NCBI GenBank assembly: GCA_046351595.1
Contig: JAXLYE010000014.1
Span: forward strand, 21,563-85,562
DNA length: 64,000 nt
Direction: 5' to 3'
From: JAXLYE01 sp046351595
GTDB taxonomy: Bacteria; Myxococcota_A; Polyangia; Palsa-1104; JAEUJZ01
Each line of letters opens with the position of its first letter. Within the stretch, counting starts at the first letter, position 1. A program made the translations under genes and the position numbers. The notes beneath the pieces are model-generated. The model had not been told where the DNA came from and made no database searches. It saw nothing but the letters and a program-made list of their open reading frames with translations. Below are positions 38,201 through 47,443 of the stretch, piece after piece.

Positions 38201-39550
38201 TCAGCGCGACGACGCACCGACGGAAGATGCGCTGCCGAAGGCGGCGATGAGGCGCTGCGCCGCGCGCTCGCCCGAGCAGAGGCTGGCGTGCGAGGTCGAG
38301 ATCGAGAAGTAGTCGCCGGCGAGCTGCACGCGCGCGCGCGGATCCGTGGCCTGGACGAGCCGCGTCAGCTCGCGGTACGCGCCCGGCCTGGACAGCACCG
38401 CGGCCGAGCGCCACCTCTGCACGTGCGCGAGCTCGATGTCGCCGCCGAGCCCGGGCAGCACGCGGTCGATCCCGGCGATCGCCGTCTCGATGACCGCGGC
38501 GTCGTCGCGCTCGTAGTTGCGCAGGCCGAAGTCGTGCTGCCAGTACGTCGCCAAAAGGCCCTTGCCCGGCGGGGCGCGGCCCGGCGCCTTGTTGTGATCG
38601 AAGATCACGGCGCGCAGCTCCGGGTGCTCGCGCCGCGGCACCTGGATGAGGATCGCGCGCTCGTCCGGCGCCCGCGCGAGGCCCAGGTGCACAGCGACGC
38701 TGGTCGAGTACTCGATGCGCCCGAGCACGTCGCTGCGCACCGCGTCGAGCTGCGGGTACAGCGCCCGCACCTGCGTCGCCGGCACCGCCACCACGCACGC
38801 GCTCGCGTCCTCGATGCGCTCCGGCATGCCCGGCCGCGACCAGGCGACCCGCACCCCGCCCGCGTGCTCCGCGACGCCGCTGACGTGCGCCGTGAGCTCG
38901 ACGGGGAGCTGCGCCGCCAAACCGCGGCACAGGAAGTCCGCTCCGGTCCGCGAGTTGAAGAACGTCCCGCCCAGGACGTTGCGCAGCGCAAAGAAGAAGT
39001 CGACGATCGAGAGCCGCTCGGGCGAGGACAGGTGGAAGCTGCCGAGCGCCGGCGCCAGGAGGTACTCGAGCAGCTCGTCGTTCAGCCGCCGCCGCGCGTA
39101 CTGGGCCGCGGACTCGATGTCCCACGGCGCCGCCTTGCTGATGTCGTACCAGTCGAGCGCCGCGCCGATGTGCTGCAGATCCAGGAGCATCCGGCTCAGC
39201 GCGACCTTGGAGGACCACGACAGGAGCTGCGTCTTCAGCAGATCGAGCTTGCTGGCGGCGCGGAAGCGGTGGACCTGCCCGTCGCGGTAGACGCCGACGA
39301 GATCCGACGTCGGGACCACCTGCGCCTGCAGCCCGGCATCGGCGATCAGGTGTGACATGCGGCGATAGGTCGAGGGCAGGATGCTGGCGCCCAGATCGAT
39401 GCGGAAGCCGCGCGCGGTCCGTGTCGACATGCGACCGCCGACGTGCCCCTCGCGCTCCAGGACCCGCACCTCGAACCCGTGCTGCTTCAGCCGGAACGCT
39501 GCGGTCAGCCCCGCGATCCCGGCTCCGATAACGATGACCCGCTCGCTCAT
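38201..39550 (-). CDS. FAD-dependent amine-oxidase/desaturase-like oxidoreductase
   Basis: A 449-residue protein with the dinucleotide-binding motif VIGAGIAGLTAAFRL (residues about 7-21), the following GGRMSTRTARGFRIDLGAS and the C-terminal VQLAGDYFSISTSHASLCSGERAA that binds FAD. This is the pattern of protoporphyrinogen oxidase, phytoene desaturase and monoamine oxidase relatives. The start at 39550 is set by the FAD motif. It lies 100 bp after the terpene synthase on the same strand, so it may oxidise the terpene product. The gap contains three 12-bp repeats. Confidence 0.8.
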   Translation of the reverse strand: MSERVIVIGAGIAGLTAAFRLKQHGFEVRVLEREGHVGGRMSTRTARGFRIDLGASILPSTYRRMSHLIADAGLQAQVVPTSDLVGVYRDGQVHRFRAASKLDLLKTQLLSWSSKVALSRMLLDLQHIGAALDWYDISKAAPWDIESAAQYARRRLNDELLEYLLAPALGSFHLSSPERLSIVDFFFALRNVLGGTFFNSRTGADFLCRGLAAQLPVELTAHVSGVAEHAGGVRVAWSRPGMPERIEDASACVVAVPATQVRALYPQLDAVRSDVLGRIEYSTSVAVHLGLARAPDERAILIQVPRREHPELRAVIFDHNKAPGRAPPGKGLLATYWQHDFGLRNYERDDAAVIETAIAGIDRVLPGLGGDIELAHVQRWRSAAVLSRPGAYRELTRLVQATDPRARVQLAGDYFSISTSHASLCSGERAAQRLIAAFGSASSVGASSR

Positions 39551-39602
39551 GCGCCCCCGCCGAAGCTGACTGTGGACTCTGGGAGTCGTCTCGGATTCCC
39601 TT

Positions 39603-39646
39603 CCCGTTCCGGATTCCGCCCCGTTCCGGATCTGCCCGTTCCGGAT
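39603..39646. repeat. three 12-bp direct repeats upstream of the FAD oxidoreductase
   Basis: CCCGTTCCGGAT occurs at 39603, 39620 and 39635 (spacing 17 and 15 bp), between the terpene synthase stop and the FAD gene start. The spacing is uneven, so binding sites or slippage are both possible. Confidence 0.6.
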
Positions 39647-39650
39647 TCTG

Positions 39651-40742
39651 CTAAATCGGCCAGCGGAAGCGCGGGCTGGTGATCGAGAAGTCGACGTTGC
39701 CGCCGATCCACGCCTTGAGCCCATCGATGTAGCGCACCAGCCTGGGCGTAAGCAGGACTTCACGAGCGAGCGCCTCCTCGGAGGCGAGGAACCGGGCCAG
39801 CGCCTCGTCGGCGCGCTGCTTCACGCGGCGCAGCGCCTGCTCCAGCGGGATTCCCTCTTCAGCCTGGAGCACGCGCACCATGTTGCACACGCTGCCGCGC
39901 TCGACGACCTCTTTGTGGTACGAGACGAGATCGTTGACGAAGATGATGTGGTACGCGGCCGCCCGGCGCATCGTGCACAGGTACGGGTGGTCGTAGAGCT
40001 CCGCGGGCAGCTGGGCGTCGTTGATCAGCTCCATCAACGTGAAGACCGTGAGCACCGCGGAGTCGTACATGCGGATCGGCAGGTACTCTCCGACTGTGGG
40101 CACGTGCGCCGAGCTCCAGCGCTTGAGCGCGACCAGCGAGCCGCGCAAGAGGTAGTCCCGGACGGTGTCCAGGAACCGGGCCATCCACGCCTCGGCCTCG
40201 GCCGTCGCGCAGCCGGTCGTGCCGCTGACGAGGCGCTGGTGCAGCCGCAGGGTGAGCTGATCGAAGGGCGTCGGCTCCGCCGGCAGGGCGCCGGAGTACA
40301 GGATCTTTAGCGCGCGCTCCATGAGGGCGCGCACCGCCTGCGGATCCTGACCGACCTGGGCGTGGTCGTCGTACTGATCGTCCAGGAAGTGCAGCCACTG
40401 GTTGTACGTGCCGCCGATCTCGAGCCCCGCGAGCGTGGCCTCGGGGTACACGAGCCCGTCGAGGGTCACGAAGCTGGCGAACCGCTTGTGGCTGCGGTCC
40501 GCGGGGTCGCTGCTGAGCAGGCCGAGCTGCGCCGCCTCGCTCTGCCGGGCCTGCTCGTGCGCGGCCGCGTGCGGGTTGCGCCGCGAGCGCCACGGCAGGC
40601 CGAACTGCGCGCGCAGCCAGGCCATCCGGCCGCCCGCGTCAGCCGCCTCCGTCGGAGTCCGGACCTTCGCGGGGAAGGTGTGGCTGATCGCCGGGTCGAC
40701 TCTGTCCAACGCCGCAATACAAAGCTGGGCTCCGTCTCTCAC
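39651..40742 (-). CDS. class I terpene synthase
   Basis: A 363-residue protein. The metal motifs are clear: DDQYDD at 121-126 and NDLVSYHKE at 270-278 (the NSE triad), with the C-terminal pattern RYIDGLKAWIGGN as in bacterial sesqui-/diterpene cyclases. It should ionise a prenyl diphosphate with three Mg ions and cyclise it. The product is unknown. GTG at 40742 is chosen because GGAGGGG lies just upstream; a GTG 75 bases further up is less likely. The FAD oxidoreductase downstream is the probable tailoring enzyme. The usual Trp after the GN motif is Phe. Confidence 0.88.
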   Translation of the reverse strand: MRDGAQLCIAALDRVDPAISHTFPAKVRTPTEAADAGGRMAWLRAQFGLPWRSRRNPHAAAHEQARQSEAAQLGLLSSDPADRSHKRFASFVTLDGLVYPEATLAGLEIGGTYNQWLHFLDDQYDDHAQVGQDPQAVRALMERALKILYSGALPAEPTPFDQLTLRLHQRLVSGTTGCATAEAEAWMARFLDTVRDYLLRGSLVALKRWSSAHVPTVGEYLPIRMYDSAVLTVFTLMELINDAQLPAELYDHPYLCTMRRAAAYHIIFVNDLVSYHKEVVERGSVCNMVRVLQAEEGIPLEQALRRVKQRADEALARFLASEEALAREVLLTPRLVRYIDGLKAWIGGNVDFSITSPRFRWPI

Positions 40743-41170
40743 TGACCCCTCCAAGGAAATACGGAGTACGCCCGTACCGGGCCGGCGGCGGACAGAGTCC
40801 GCCCGTTTGCCGCGCACACTCCTCCGCGCGCGACATGCTGACGTCAGAGCGCGCTTTCCTGGAGCGCGCCGCCGACGTTAGGTGATCCCCCATCCAAACC
40901 GTAGTATGAATCACAGAGCTGAGCAAGGATTTTGATCGGAATCGGAATAGAGCACAGGGACTCCCAGAGGAGCCCGGTGCGCCTCTTGCGCGGGCAAAGT
41001 GCGGCTGGGTGGGATGAGCTGGGAACGGCTCGCTCAGCGACGAAAAAAATCAGATTGGGAACCGGGATTCCGGACTCCCGGACAATTCCTGATTGATTCC
41101 TTTTGGCTGCTCTGGTTGGCTGCTTGCTGGCTGCTTGCTGGCTGCTTGATGGCAGATCAGGGCGATCGGA
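40743..41170. other. gene-free stretch with an 11-bp repeat
   Basis: This 428-bp region separates the terpene synthase start from the end of the serine hydrolase gene. No coding region is convincing. It probably holds the terpene operon promoter. Near its right end the 11-bp unit GGCTGCTTGCT is repeated almost three times (41118-41148). Confidence 0.5.
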
Positions 41171-43207
41171 TCAATGGAGCGGCCCGACCCGCGAGAACTC
41201 GCCCCACTCTCCCAGCACGATGCTGCGCACGCTGCCGTCCGGACCCAGGGTCCAGGTGCACAGCTCGGGGTCAAGCTGCAAATCCTCTGGACGGAAGCGC
41301 AGGGCGCTGGCGCGCCACGGCTCCAGGGTCCCGCGCAAGGACTTCGCGATGCGCAGGCTCAGCGTGGCGGGAGCGGTGTGGCCTGCGCCCGCGCCCGCAC
41401 GCGAACCGGATCCTTCAATGACCGCGTCGCCCAGGAGCTCGGAGCGGTAGCGGCCGACCAGCTGGGCCGGCGGCAGCGGCCAGCTCGTGCTCTCGCGGAG
41501 GCCTTCGCGGGCGCGGCGCGCCTCGGCCTGTCGGGCGCGGCTCTTGTGCGACAGCGCCAGGCGCACCGCGCTCCAGTCCTTGCCCGAGTCCTTCCCGGCA
41601 TCGCCCAGGAGCCCGTCGAGGATCCAGAACACCAGGCCCTCGGGCAGCCCGGTCCACGGCACGTTCGTCAGGACCACGACGCCCAGCTGCTCCTTGGGCA
41701 GCAGCGCCAGCGAGCAGGAGGTGCCATCGATTCCGCCCGTGCCCCACGCGATGAGGTGCCCGCGGTAGTCCTGCAGCATGAAGCCCAGGCCCTGCGCCAG
41801 GAAGTGGCTCTCGGGGTACAGCGCCTTTTGGAAGGGCAAGAGCCCGACCAGCACCTGCGGCGTCAGGAGCGTGTCCACGGTCTGCTCCGCGAGCACGCGC
41901 TTCCCGTCGAGGATTCCGCGGTTCAGGAGCACGAGCAGCCAGCGCGCGAGATCCGCCGCGCTGCTGTACAGCGCCGCCGCCGGAGCGATGTTGTCGACGT
42001 CGCGCGGCGCGATGACGCGCAGCACCCCGTCGCGCTCGGCGTGCGGGGCCGCGACGTTGCCGTCTGCCGCGCGCGGCACCCCGAGGCCGCTGTCGCGCAT
42101 CCCCGCTGGCTCGAGCAGCCGCGTGCGCACGAGCTCCTGCCACGACACCCCCGCGCTCTGCGCCAGGAGCCGCCCGGCCGCCGAGTACAGGACGTTCGAG
42201 TAGGAGAACGTGGTGCGCAGCGGCGCGGCCTGGCGCACCGCTGCGAGCCGCGCCAGCACCTCGCCCTGATCGTAGCCGGTGCCCATCCACAAGAGGTCCG
42301 CCGCTTCATCCAGGCCGCTGCGGTGCGACAGCACGTCGCGCAGCGACAGCTCGGCCGTCACCTTCGGATCACGCAGGGCGAAGCCGGGCAGCCGCGGCGC
42401 GATGGGCTCGTCCCAGGCCAGCCGGCCGGCGGCGACCTGCTGCCCGGCCGCGGCCGCGGTGAAGGTCTTGGTCAGCGACGCGGTGGCAAAGCGCGTGTGG
42501 GCGTCGACGGGGGCGCGGCCGCCCAGCGCGCGCACGCCGAAACCCTGCGCGAGCACGACGCGGCCGTCCTTCACCACGGCCACGGCAATCCCGGGCGCGT
42601 GCCAGGCCTGCAGCGCGGTCGCGACGTACTGCGGCAGCTGGCTCAGGCGATCAGCGTGCAGCGCAGTCGGCGCGCCCGGCGGCTCCGCGCACGCGGCCTC
42701 GCCCTTGTCGAACAGGATGCGCCACGCTCCGTCCTTCTCGCGGCGCCAGATCGAGTTGAACGTCGCGATCGGCCGGCCGGCCGGATCACGCACCGGCCCG
42801 GAGCTCAGCGCCAGCGTGCCGCTGTCGATCACCTCGACGCGCTCGGGCTCCCACGAGAAGGGCGCGCTCGCGCCTTCGTAGAAGCGGCGCCAGCCCTGCA
42901 CGATCGCCTGCCTGCCGCGCAGCACGCCGCCCTTCGAGAAGAACAGCGCCTCGTCGGACAGAAACGTCGCGAAGGCGGCGAGATCGCGCCGTGCCAGGGT
43001 CGCCGCGAACGCGCGCTCGGTGGCCTTCACCTGCTCCGCCAGCGAGGCGTCGCCAGGAGCCCCGGGCGCGGCGCGCGCTATGTCCAGCGGGCCGCCAAGA
43101 ACAAGAGAGATGCCGACGGCGGCGACGACCGGGCCGGTGCGATGGCGGGCGACCGAGAGGAGCGTGCGGGCAGAGCGGGCGGGCGGGCGTTCACAGGCGC
43201 GGGCCAT
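41171..43207 (-). CDS. secreted fusion of a SnoaL/DUF4440-like domain and a beta-lactamase-fold serine hydrolase
   Basis: A 678-residue protein: signal peptide (about 1-47), a cone-shaped SnoaL/DUF4440-like domain (about 55-170; FAATLARRDLAAFATFLSDEALFFSKGGVLRG), then a class C beta-lactamase-like hydrolase (about 190-550) with S244-x-x-K247 in ATASLTKTF and Y336-S-N338. WGTGGIDGTSC occupies the place of the third motif. A C-terminal beta-rich part follows. It is more likely a peptidase/esterase than an antibiotic-degrading enzyme. ATG 43207 has GGAGG upstream. It is divergent from the PqaA-like gene. Confidence 0.8.
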   Translation of the reverse strand: MARACERPPARSARTLLSVARHRTGPVVAAVGISLVLGGPLDIARAAPGAPGDASLAEQVKATERAFAATLARRDLAAFATFLSDEALFFSKGGVLRGRQAIVQGWRRFYEGASAPFSWEPERVEVIDSGTLALSSGPVRDPAGRPIATFNSIWRREKDGAWRILFDKGEAACAEPPGAPTALHADRLSQLPQYVATALQAWHAPGIAVAVVKDGRVVLAQGFGVRALGGRAPVDAHTRFATASLTKTFTAAAAGQQVAAGRLAWDEPIAPRLPGFALRDPKVTAELSLRDVLSHRSGLDEAADLLWMGTGYDQGEVLARLAAVRQAAPLRTTFSYSNVLYSAAGRLLAQSAGVSWQELVRTRLLEPAGMRDSGLGVPRAADGNVAAPHAERDGVLRVIAPRDVDNIAPAAALYSSAADLARWLLVLLNRGILDGKRVLAEQTVDTLLTPQVLVGLLPFQKALYPESHFLAQGLGFMLQDYRGHLIAWGTGGIDGTSCSLALLPKEQLGVVVLTNVPWTGLPEGLVFWILDGLLGDAGKDSGKDWSAVRLALSHKSRARQAEARRAREGLRESTSWPLPPAQLVGRYRSELLGDAVIEGSGSRAGAGAGHTAPATLSLRIAKSLRGTLEPWRASALRFRPEDLQLDPELCTWTLGPDGSVRSIVLGEWGEFSRVGPLH

Positions 43208-43358
43208 GTCGACCTCCGGGGCGTCAGGTTCCGGTGCGGGGCCGCGCCAAGATAAACGAAAGGCCGGCCGCGCACCGGATCCGCGCATCGCGCTCGCAAG
43301 GGCGTCCGCAGCCGCGCGCTTCTTCGGTAGGATGCCGCGATCCCTTAAGGAGGTAGCC

Positions 43359-44849
43359 ATGACAGACAAGATTCTTCGTCGAGCGGTCGCGCCCTGGCGG
43401 CGCCTGTGGATCGTCCCCGCGCTCCTCTTCACCCTGCTGCTCCCGTCGGCGGGCTGTGAGGCGCCGCCGGAGTCGACGCCGCCGCCGGACAGCCCGCCGA
43501 AGGTGAAGGACGAGCTGACCGACCTCGATCGCTATGTCCGCACGCCGGATCCGAGCTACGCCTGGGAGCTCACCAAGACCGAGACCGGGACCGGGTACAC
43601 GGCCTTCCTGCTCAAGATGAAGTCGCTGACCTGGCGCAGCTCCGCCGAGGTCGATCGCACGCTGTGGGAGCACGACCTGACGATCATCAAGCCGGACAGC
43701 GTCAGCCCGGGCCCGGCGCTGCTCGTGATCTCGGGCGGCAGCAACGGCGGCGCCCCGCCGAGCAAGGCCAGCTCGGATCTGGTCACCATGGCCAAGGCCG
43801 CGGGCGCGATCGTCGTCGAGCTGAAGCAGGTCCCCAACCAGCCGCTGACCTTCGCGGAGCACGACGGCAAGCCGCACACCGAGGACGGCATCATCGCGTT
43901 CTCGTGGGCGCAGGTGATGAAGAAGAGCGACCCGACGTGGTCCGCGCGCTTCCCGATGGTCAAGAGCTCGGTGCGCGCCATGGACACGGTGCAGGCGTTT
44001 TTGCGCAGCCTGGCCGGCGGCGGTACCGCGCCCGATACGTTCATCGTCGCCGGCGCCTCCAAGCGCGGCTGGACGACCTGGCTGACCGCGGCCGTGGACA
44101 AGCGTGTCGTCGCCGCGGTGCCCATCGTCATCGACGTGCTCAACGTCGAGAAGTTCATGGTGCAGCACGTCGAGAGCTACGGCTTCTGGGCGCGCAGCCT
44201 CTACGACTACCACTACAACCACATCACCGAGCGCATCGGATCCAAAGAGATGTCATTCCTGATGACCAACGAGGATCCGTACCTGTTCCGCAGCCGCCTC
44301 ACCATGCCGAAGTTCATGGTCAACGCTACCGGCGATCAGTTCTTTTTGCCGGACGGCTCGCAGAACTACTACTCGGATCTGGTCGGTGAGAAGTACCTGC
44401 GCTATGTGCCAAACGCCGACCACTCGCTCGACGGCAGCGACGCGCTGGAGAGCATCCTGGCCTACGTCCTGCGCTTCCGCGATGGCCGCGATCGGCCGCA
44501 GTTTACGTGGAAGTTCGAGGGCCCCGACACCATCCGCGTCGAAACCAAGGAGCGCGTGCAGAAGGTCCTGTTGTGGCAGGCGACGAACGCCATGGGCCGC
44601 GACTTCCGCGTCGAGAAGATCGGCAAGGTGTGGCAGAGCACCGAGCTCACGGATCAGGGCGGCGGCGTCTACGTCGGCAAGGTCACGCCGCCGGCACGCG
44701 GCTACACCGCGTTCCTGATCGAGCTGGCGTTCCCGATCGGGCAGATCTACCCGCTGAAGTTCACGACGCAGGTGCGCGTGGTCCCCGAGGCGCGCCCGTT
44801 CGCGGGCCTGGATCCGCGCACCGGCAAGCTCGAGGGGATGGGGCCCTAG
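43359..44849 (+). CDS. PhoPQ-activated pathogenicity-related (PqaA-like) protein
   Basis: A 496-residue lipoprotein-like protein: signal with lipobox-like SAGC (about 31), then the PqaA family start LDRYVRTPDPSYAWEL and an alpha/beta-hydrolase-like core (VISGGSNGGAPP, VAGASKRGWTTWLTAAVDKRV). The GASKRG motif stands where a nucleophile elbow would be. In Salmonella the family is PhoPQ-controlled; its biochemical role is not settled. AGGAGG lies upstream of the ATG. The acyl-CoA ligase gene follows after 54 bp. Confidence 0.85.
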   Translation: MTDKILRRAVAPWRRLWIVPALLFTLLLPSAGCEAPPESTPPPDSPPKVKDELTDLDRYVRTPDPSYAWELTKTETGTGYTAFLLKMKSLTWRSSAEVDRTLWEHDLTIIKPDSVSPGPALLVISGGSNGGAPPSKASSDLVTMAKAAGAIVVELKQVPNQPLTFAEHDGKPHTEDGIIAFSWAQVMKKSDPTWSARFPMVKSSVRAMDTVQAFLRSLAGGGTAPDTFIVAGASKRGWTTWLTAAVDKRVVAAVPIVIDVLNVEKFMVQHVESYGFWARSLYDYHYNHITERIGSKEMSFLMTNEDPYLFRSRLTMPKFMVNATGDQFFLPDGSQNYYSDLVGEKYLRYVPNADHSLDGSDALESILAYVLRFRDGRDRPQFTWKFEGPDTIRVETKERVQKVLLWQATNAMGRDFRVEKIGKVWQSTELTDQGGGVYVGKVTPPARGYTAFLIELAFPIGQIYPLKFTTQVRVVPEARPFAGLDPRTGKLEGMGP

Positions 44850-44903
44850 GCGCCGCGCGCCGAGCGCTGCGGTGCGGAGCCCGGCGCGGCACGGAGTCCT
44901 CTC

Positions 44904-46637
44904 ATGAGTGTTCCGACCCAGCTTGTCCACAACGCGCTCGCCTATGCCGGCATCAGCGCCCGCTTCTTGCACAAGAGCCAGATCCTCTCGGAGCTGCGGC
45001 CGCGCGCCGTGGCGACGCTGCTCGGCCAGATCGCGCGCGGGCTGCGCGGGCCGATGGCGCTGCTGCGGCTGCACGCGCTGGCAATCCCGGAGCGACCCGC
45101 GCTGGTGGTCCCCGATGAGGGCGTGCGACTTAGCTACCGCGAGCTCGATGCGCGCATCCTGCGCCTCGCGCACCGCCTGCGCGGCCTCGGCATCGGACCG
45201 GGCGACCGCTTCGCCATCCTGTGCGAGAACGGCCACGAGTTCATCGAGCTCGCGGCCGCGCTCTCGTACCTGTCGGCGACCGTGGTGCAGATCGGCTATC
45301 GCCTCAAGCCGCCGGAGATCGGGTACATCCTGTCGCACTCGGGGGCGCGCGGCCTGCTGTTCCACGCCGCGTACGAGGACCGGGTGCGCGAGGCGCTGGC
45401 CGGTCTATCGTCGCCGCCGCCGGTCCTCGTCCTCTCAGGCGGGAGCGTCGGCGCCCTCGGCGGATCGAAGCGCGCCGGCTACCGCGACTACGAGGAGCTC
45501 GTCGATCCCGCAGGCGCGCGCGGCACGACGTTCGACGCGCCGCCGTACGTGCGCGACGGCGGCTACGGCAGCTTCATGCTCTACACCTCGGGCACGACCG
45601 GGAAGAGCAAGGGCGCGCGCCGCGATCTCAAAGCCACGTCGTTCACCAACGTCCTCGCGCTGCTCGCCGAGCTGCCGCTGCGGCACGACGATCGGCACCT
45701 GGTCACCTGCCCGCTGTACCACGCCGCGGCGTCGGCCTTCAGCGGCTTCGTCGCCGGGGTCGGCGGCTGCCTGGTGGTGCCGCGCCACGTCGACGCCGAG
45801 CGCATCGCCGCGCTGATCCCGAGCGAGCGCATCACCTCGTCTGTGATGGTGCCGACGCAGCTGCAGCGGCTGTGTGACGTGCTGGAGTCTGCGCCGCCGG
45901 GTGGTGCGCCGGTGCGCCACGACCTCTCCAGCCTGCGCTGGATCATGAGCGCTGCCGCGCCGCTGCCCACCGCGCTCGCCGCGCGGATCGAGGCCCGGCT
46001 CGGCCCGATCCTGTTCAACCTGTACGGCGCGACCGAGACGGGTCTGGTGACGCTCGCGCGCCCCGGCGAGCACACCGCGCGCCCCGGCACCATCGGCCGC
46101 GCCCTGTTCGGCAACCACATCCGCCTGCTCGACGAGAGCGGGCGCGAGGTCGGGGTGGGGCAGGTGGGCGAGCTGTACGTCAAGAACGGCACGCTGGTCA
46201 GCGGCTACCACGGCGACGCCGCGGCCACCCAGGGCGCCCAGCGCGACGGCTACTTCACCGTCGGAGATCTGGCCTACCGCGACGCCGACGGCTACTACTA
46301 CCTGGCGGACCGCAAGACCGACCTGGTCATCTCCGGCGGCGTCAACATCTACCCGCTGGAGATCGAGCAGCGCCTGCACGCGCACCCGCAGGTCGAGGAC
46401 TGCGCCGTGATCGGCGTGCCCGATCCGGACTGGGGCGAGTCGCTGTGCGCCTTCATCGTCGCGAAGACGCCGCCGCCGGATGCCGAGGCGTTCGCCGCGG
46501 AGCTGCGCCGCTTTGTCGCCGAGGCGCTGGCCGACTTCAAGCGGCCGCGCCGCGTGGTGCTCATCGACCAGATCCCGCGCAACCCGACCGGCAAGATCGA
46601 CAAGCGCGCGCTGCGCACGCGTGCGGCGTCGGCCTGA
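44904..46637 (+). CDS. AMP-dependent acyl-CoA synthetase/ligase
   Basis: A 577-residue ANL-superfamily enzyme with the P-loop-like YTSGTTGKSKGARR, LYGATETG, and GDLAYRDADGYYYLADRKTDLVI leading to the C-terminal catalytic Lys region NPTGKIDKRAL. It activates a carboxylic acid with ATP and transfers it to CoA. The N-terminal 40 residues are typical of long/medium-chain members. A short GGAG lies before the ATG. It follows the PqaA-like gene on the same strand and converges on a GNAT gene. Confidence 0.9.
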   Translation: MSVPTQLVHNALAYAGISARFLHKSQILSELRPRAVATLLGQIARGLRGPMALLRLHALAIPERPALVVPDEGVRLSYRELDARILRLAHRLRGLGIGPGDRFAILCENGHEFIELAAALSYLSATVVQIGYRLKPPEIGYILSHSGARGLLFHAAYEDRVREALAGLSSPPPVLVLSGGSVGALGGSKRAGYRDYEELVDPAGARGTTFDAPPYVRDGGYGSFMLYTSGTTGKSKGARRDLKATSFTNVLALLAELPLRHDDRHLVTCPLYHAAASAFSGFVAGVGGCLVVPRHVDAERIAALIPSERITSSVMVPTQLQRLCDVLESAPPGGAPVRHDLSSLRWIMSAAAPLPTALAARIEARLGPILFNLYGATETGLVTLARPGEHTARPGTIGRALFGNHIRLLDESGREVGVGQVGELYVKNGTLVSGYHGDAAATQGAQRDGYFTVGDLAYRDADGYYYLADRKTDLVISGGVNIYPLEIEQRLHAHPQVEDCAVIGVPDPDWGESLCAFIVAKTPPPDAEAFAAELRRFVAEALADFKRPRRVVLIDQIPRNPTGKIDKRALRTRAASA

Positions 46638-46679
46638 GCGCATCCGGGGAGGAACGGCGCGGCGCTCCCTCTTGACCCA

Positions 46680-47357
46680 TCACTCCAGGCGGATCGGATC
46701 CGGCACCGGCTGTAGCATCTCGGTGATCCGCGGATCGTCGGGCGGGCACTGGTAGACGTGCCGGTAGATCCCGCGCAGCCAGCCGGCCAGAGTCTCGCGT
46801 CGCAGAATCGGCTGCGGCTCGGCCAGGTGGACCCACAGATCCATCGGCGGCGGCGCGCCCTGACCGGGCAGCGGCAGCACGTAGGCGCAGTCGCGCACGC
46901 GCCGGCAGCCGAGGCGCCGGTAGAAGCGCTGGCGGCGACGGCGGAGCTCCTGCTCCGGATCGGCCGGTCCCTCGGCGTCGACCTCGACGAGCATCGGCAC
47001 GCCGGGGCGGCCGGGAAGGACCTGCTCGGCGCTGTGCAAGAACAGCCTGCCGCCGATGGCGCGGGCGCGGTGGGCGCTGTCCACGGCCAGGTACTCGAGC
47101 AGGCAGAAGTCCTCTGCGGGCGGGACGTACACGACGGACAGACCGAGGACCTGGGCGGCCGCATCGGCGTGCGTGCGGGCCTCGGCGAGCCACACCTTGT
47201 AGCGCGGGCTCGCGACCAGGGCGGCGACCTGCGCCCGCGGCTTCTGCTCGCGGACCGGGATCGACGCGGCGTAGATGGAATAGAAGGCCTCGAAGCGCGG
47301 GTCCGCCTCGGTCGTGAGGGCGCTGAACTCAAGCTCCGGGGATCGCTCCGCGTCCAT
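46680..47357 (-). CDS. GNAT-like acyltransferase
   Basis: A 225-residue protein. A GNAT core is suggested by LGLSVVYVPPAEDFCLLEYLAVDSAHRARAIGGRLFLHSAEQVL (strand 4, then an acyl-CoA pyrophosphate loop with R/G) and FYRRLGCRRV near residue 150. The Q/RxxGxG loop is diverged (HRARAIGGRL). It probably transfers an acyl group; the target is unknown. ATG 47357 is chosen. It lies 86 bp downstream of the carboxylesterase gene on the same strand. Confidence 0.6.
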   Translation of the reverse strand: MDAERSPELEFSALTTEADPRFEAFYSIYAASIPVREQKPRAQVAALVASPRYKVWLAEARTHADAAAQVLGLSVVYVPPAEDFCLLEYLAVDSAHRARAIGGRLFLHSAEQVLPGRPGVPMLVEVDAEGPADPEQELRRRRQRFYRRLGCRRVRDCAYVLPLPGQGAPPPMDLWVHLAEPQPILRRETLAGWLRGIYRHVYQCPPDDPRITEMLQPVPDPIRLE

Positions 47358-47443
47358 CCCTCTTTTTCTCCGATTCGGGCGCGGGCGGCAACAGCGAGCG
47401 GTTGGGGATCGCGCCGCGCCCTCGGCTCCGGTCCGTCGTGCGC

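Noticed and set aside
41171..43207. Annotation as an antibiotic-resistance beta-lactamase.
   Set aside because: The SxxK and YxN motifs are shared by many esterases and peptidases; the third motif and domain fusion do not match resistance enzymes.
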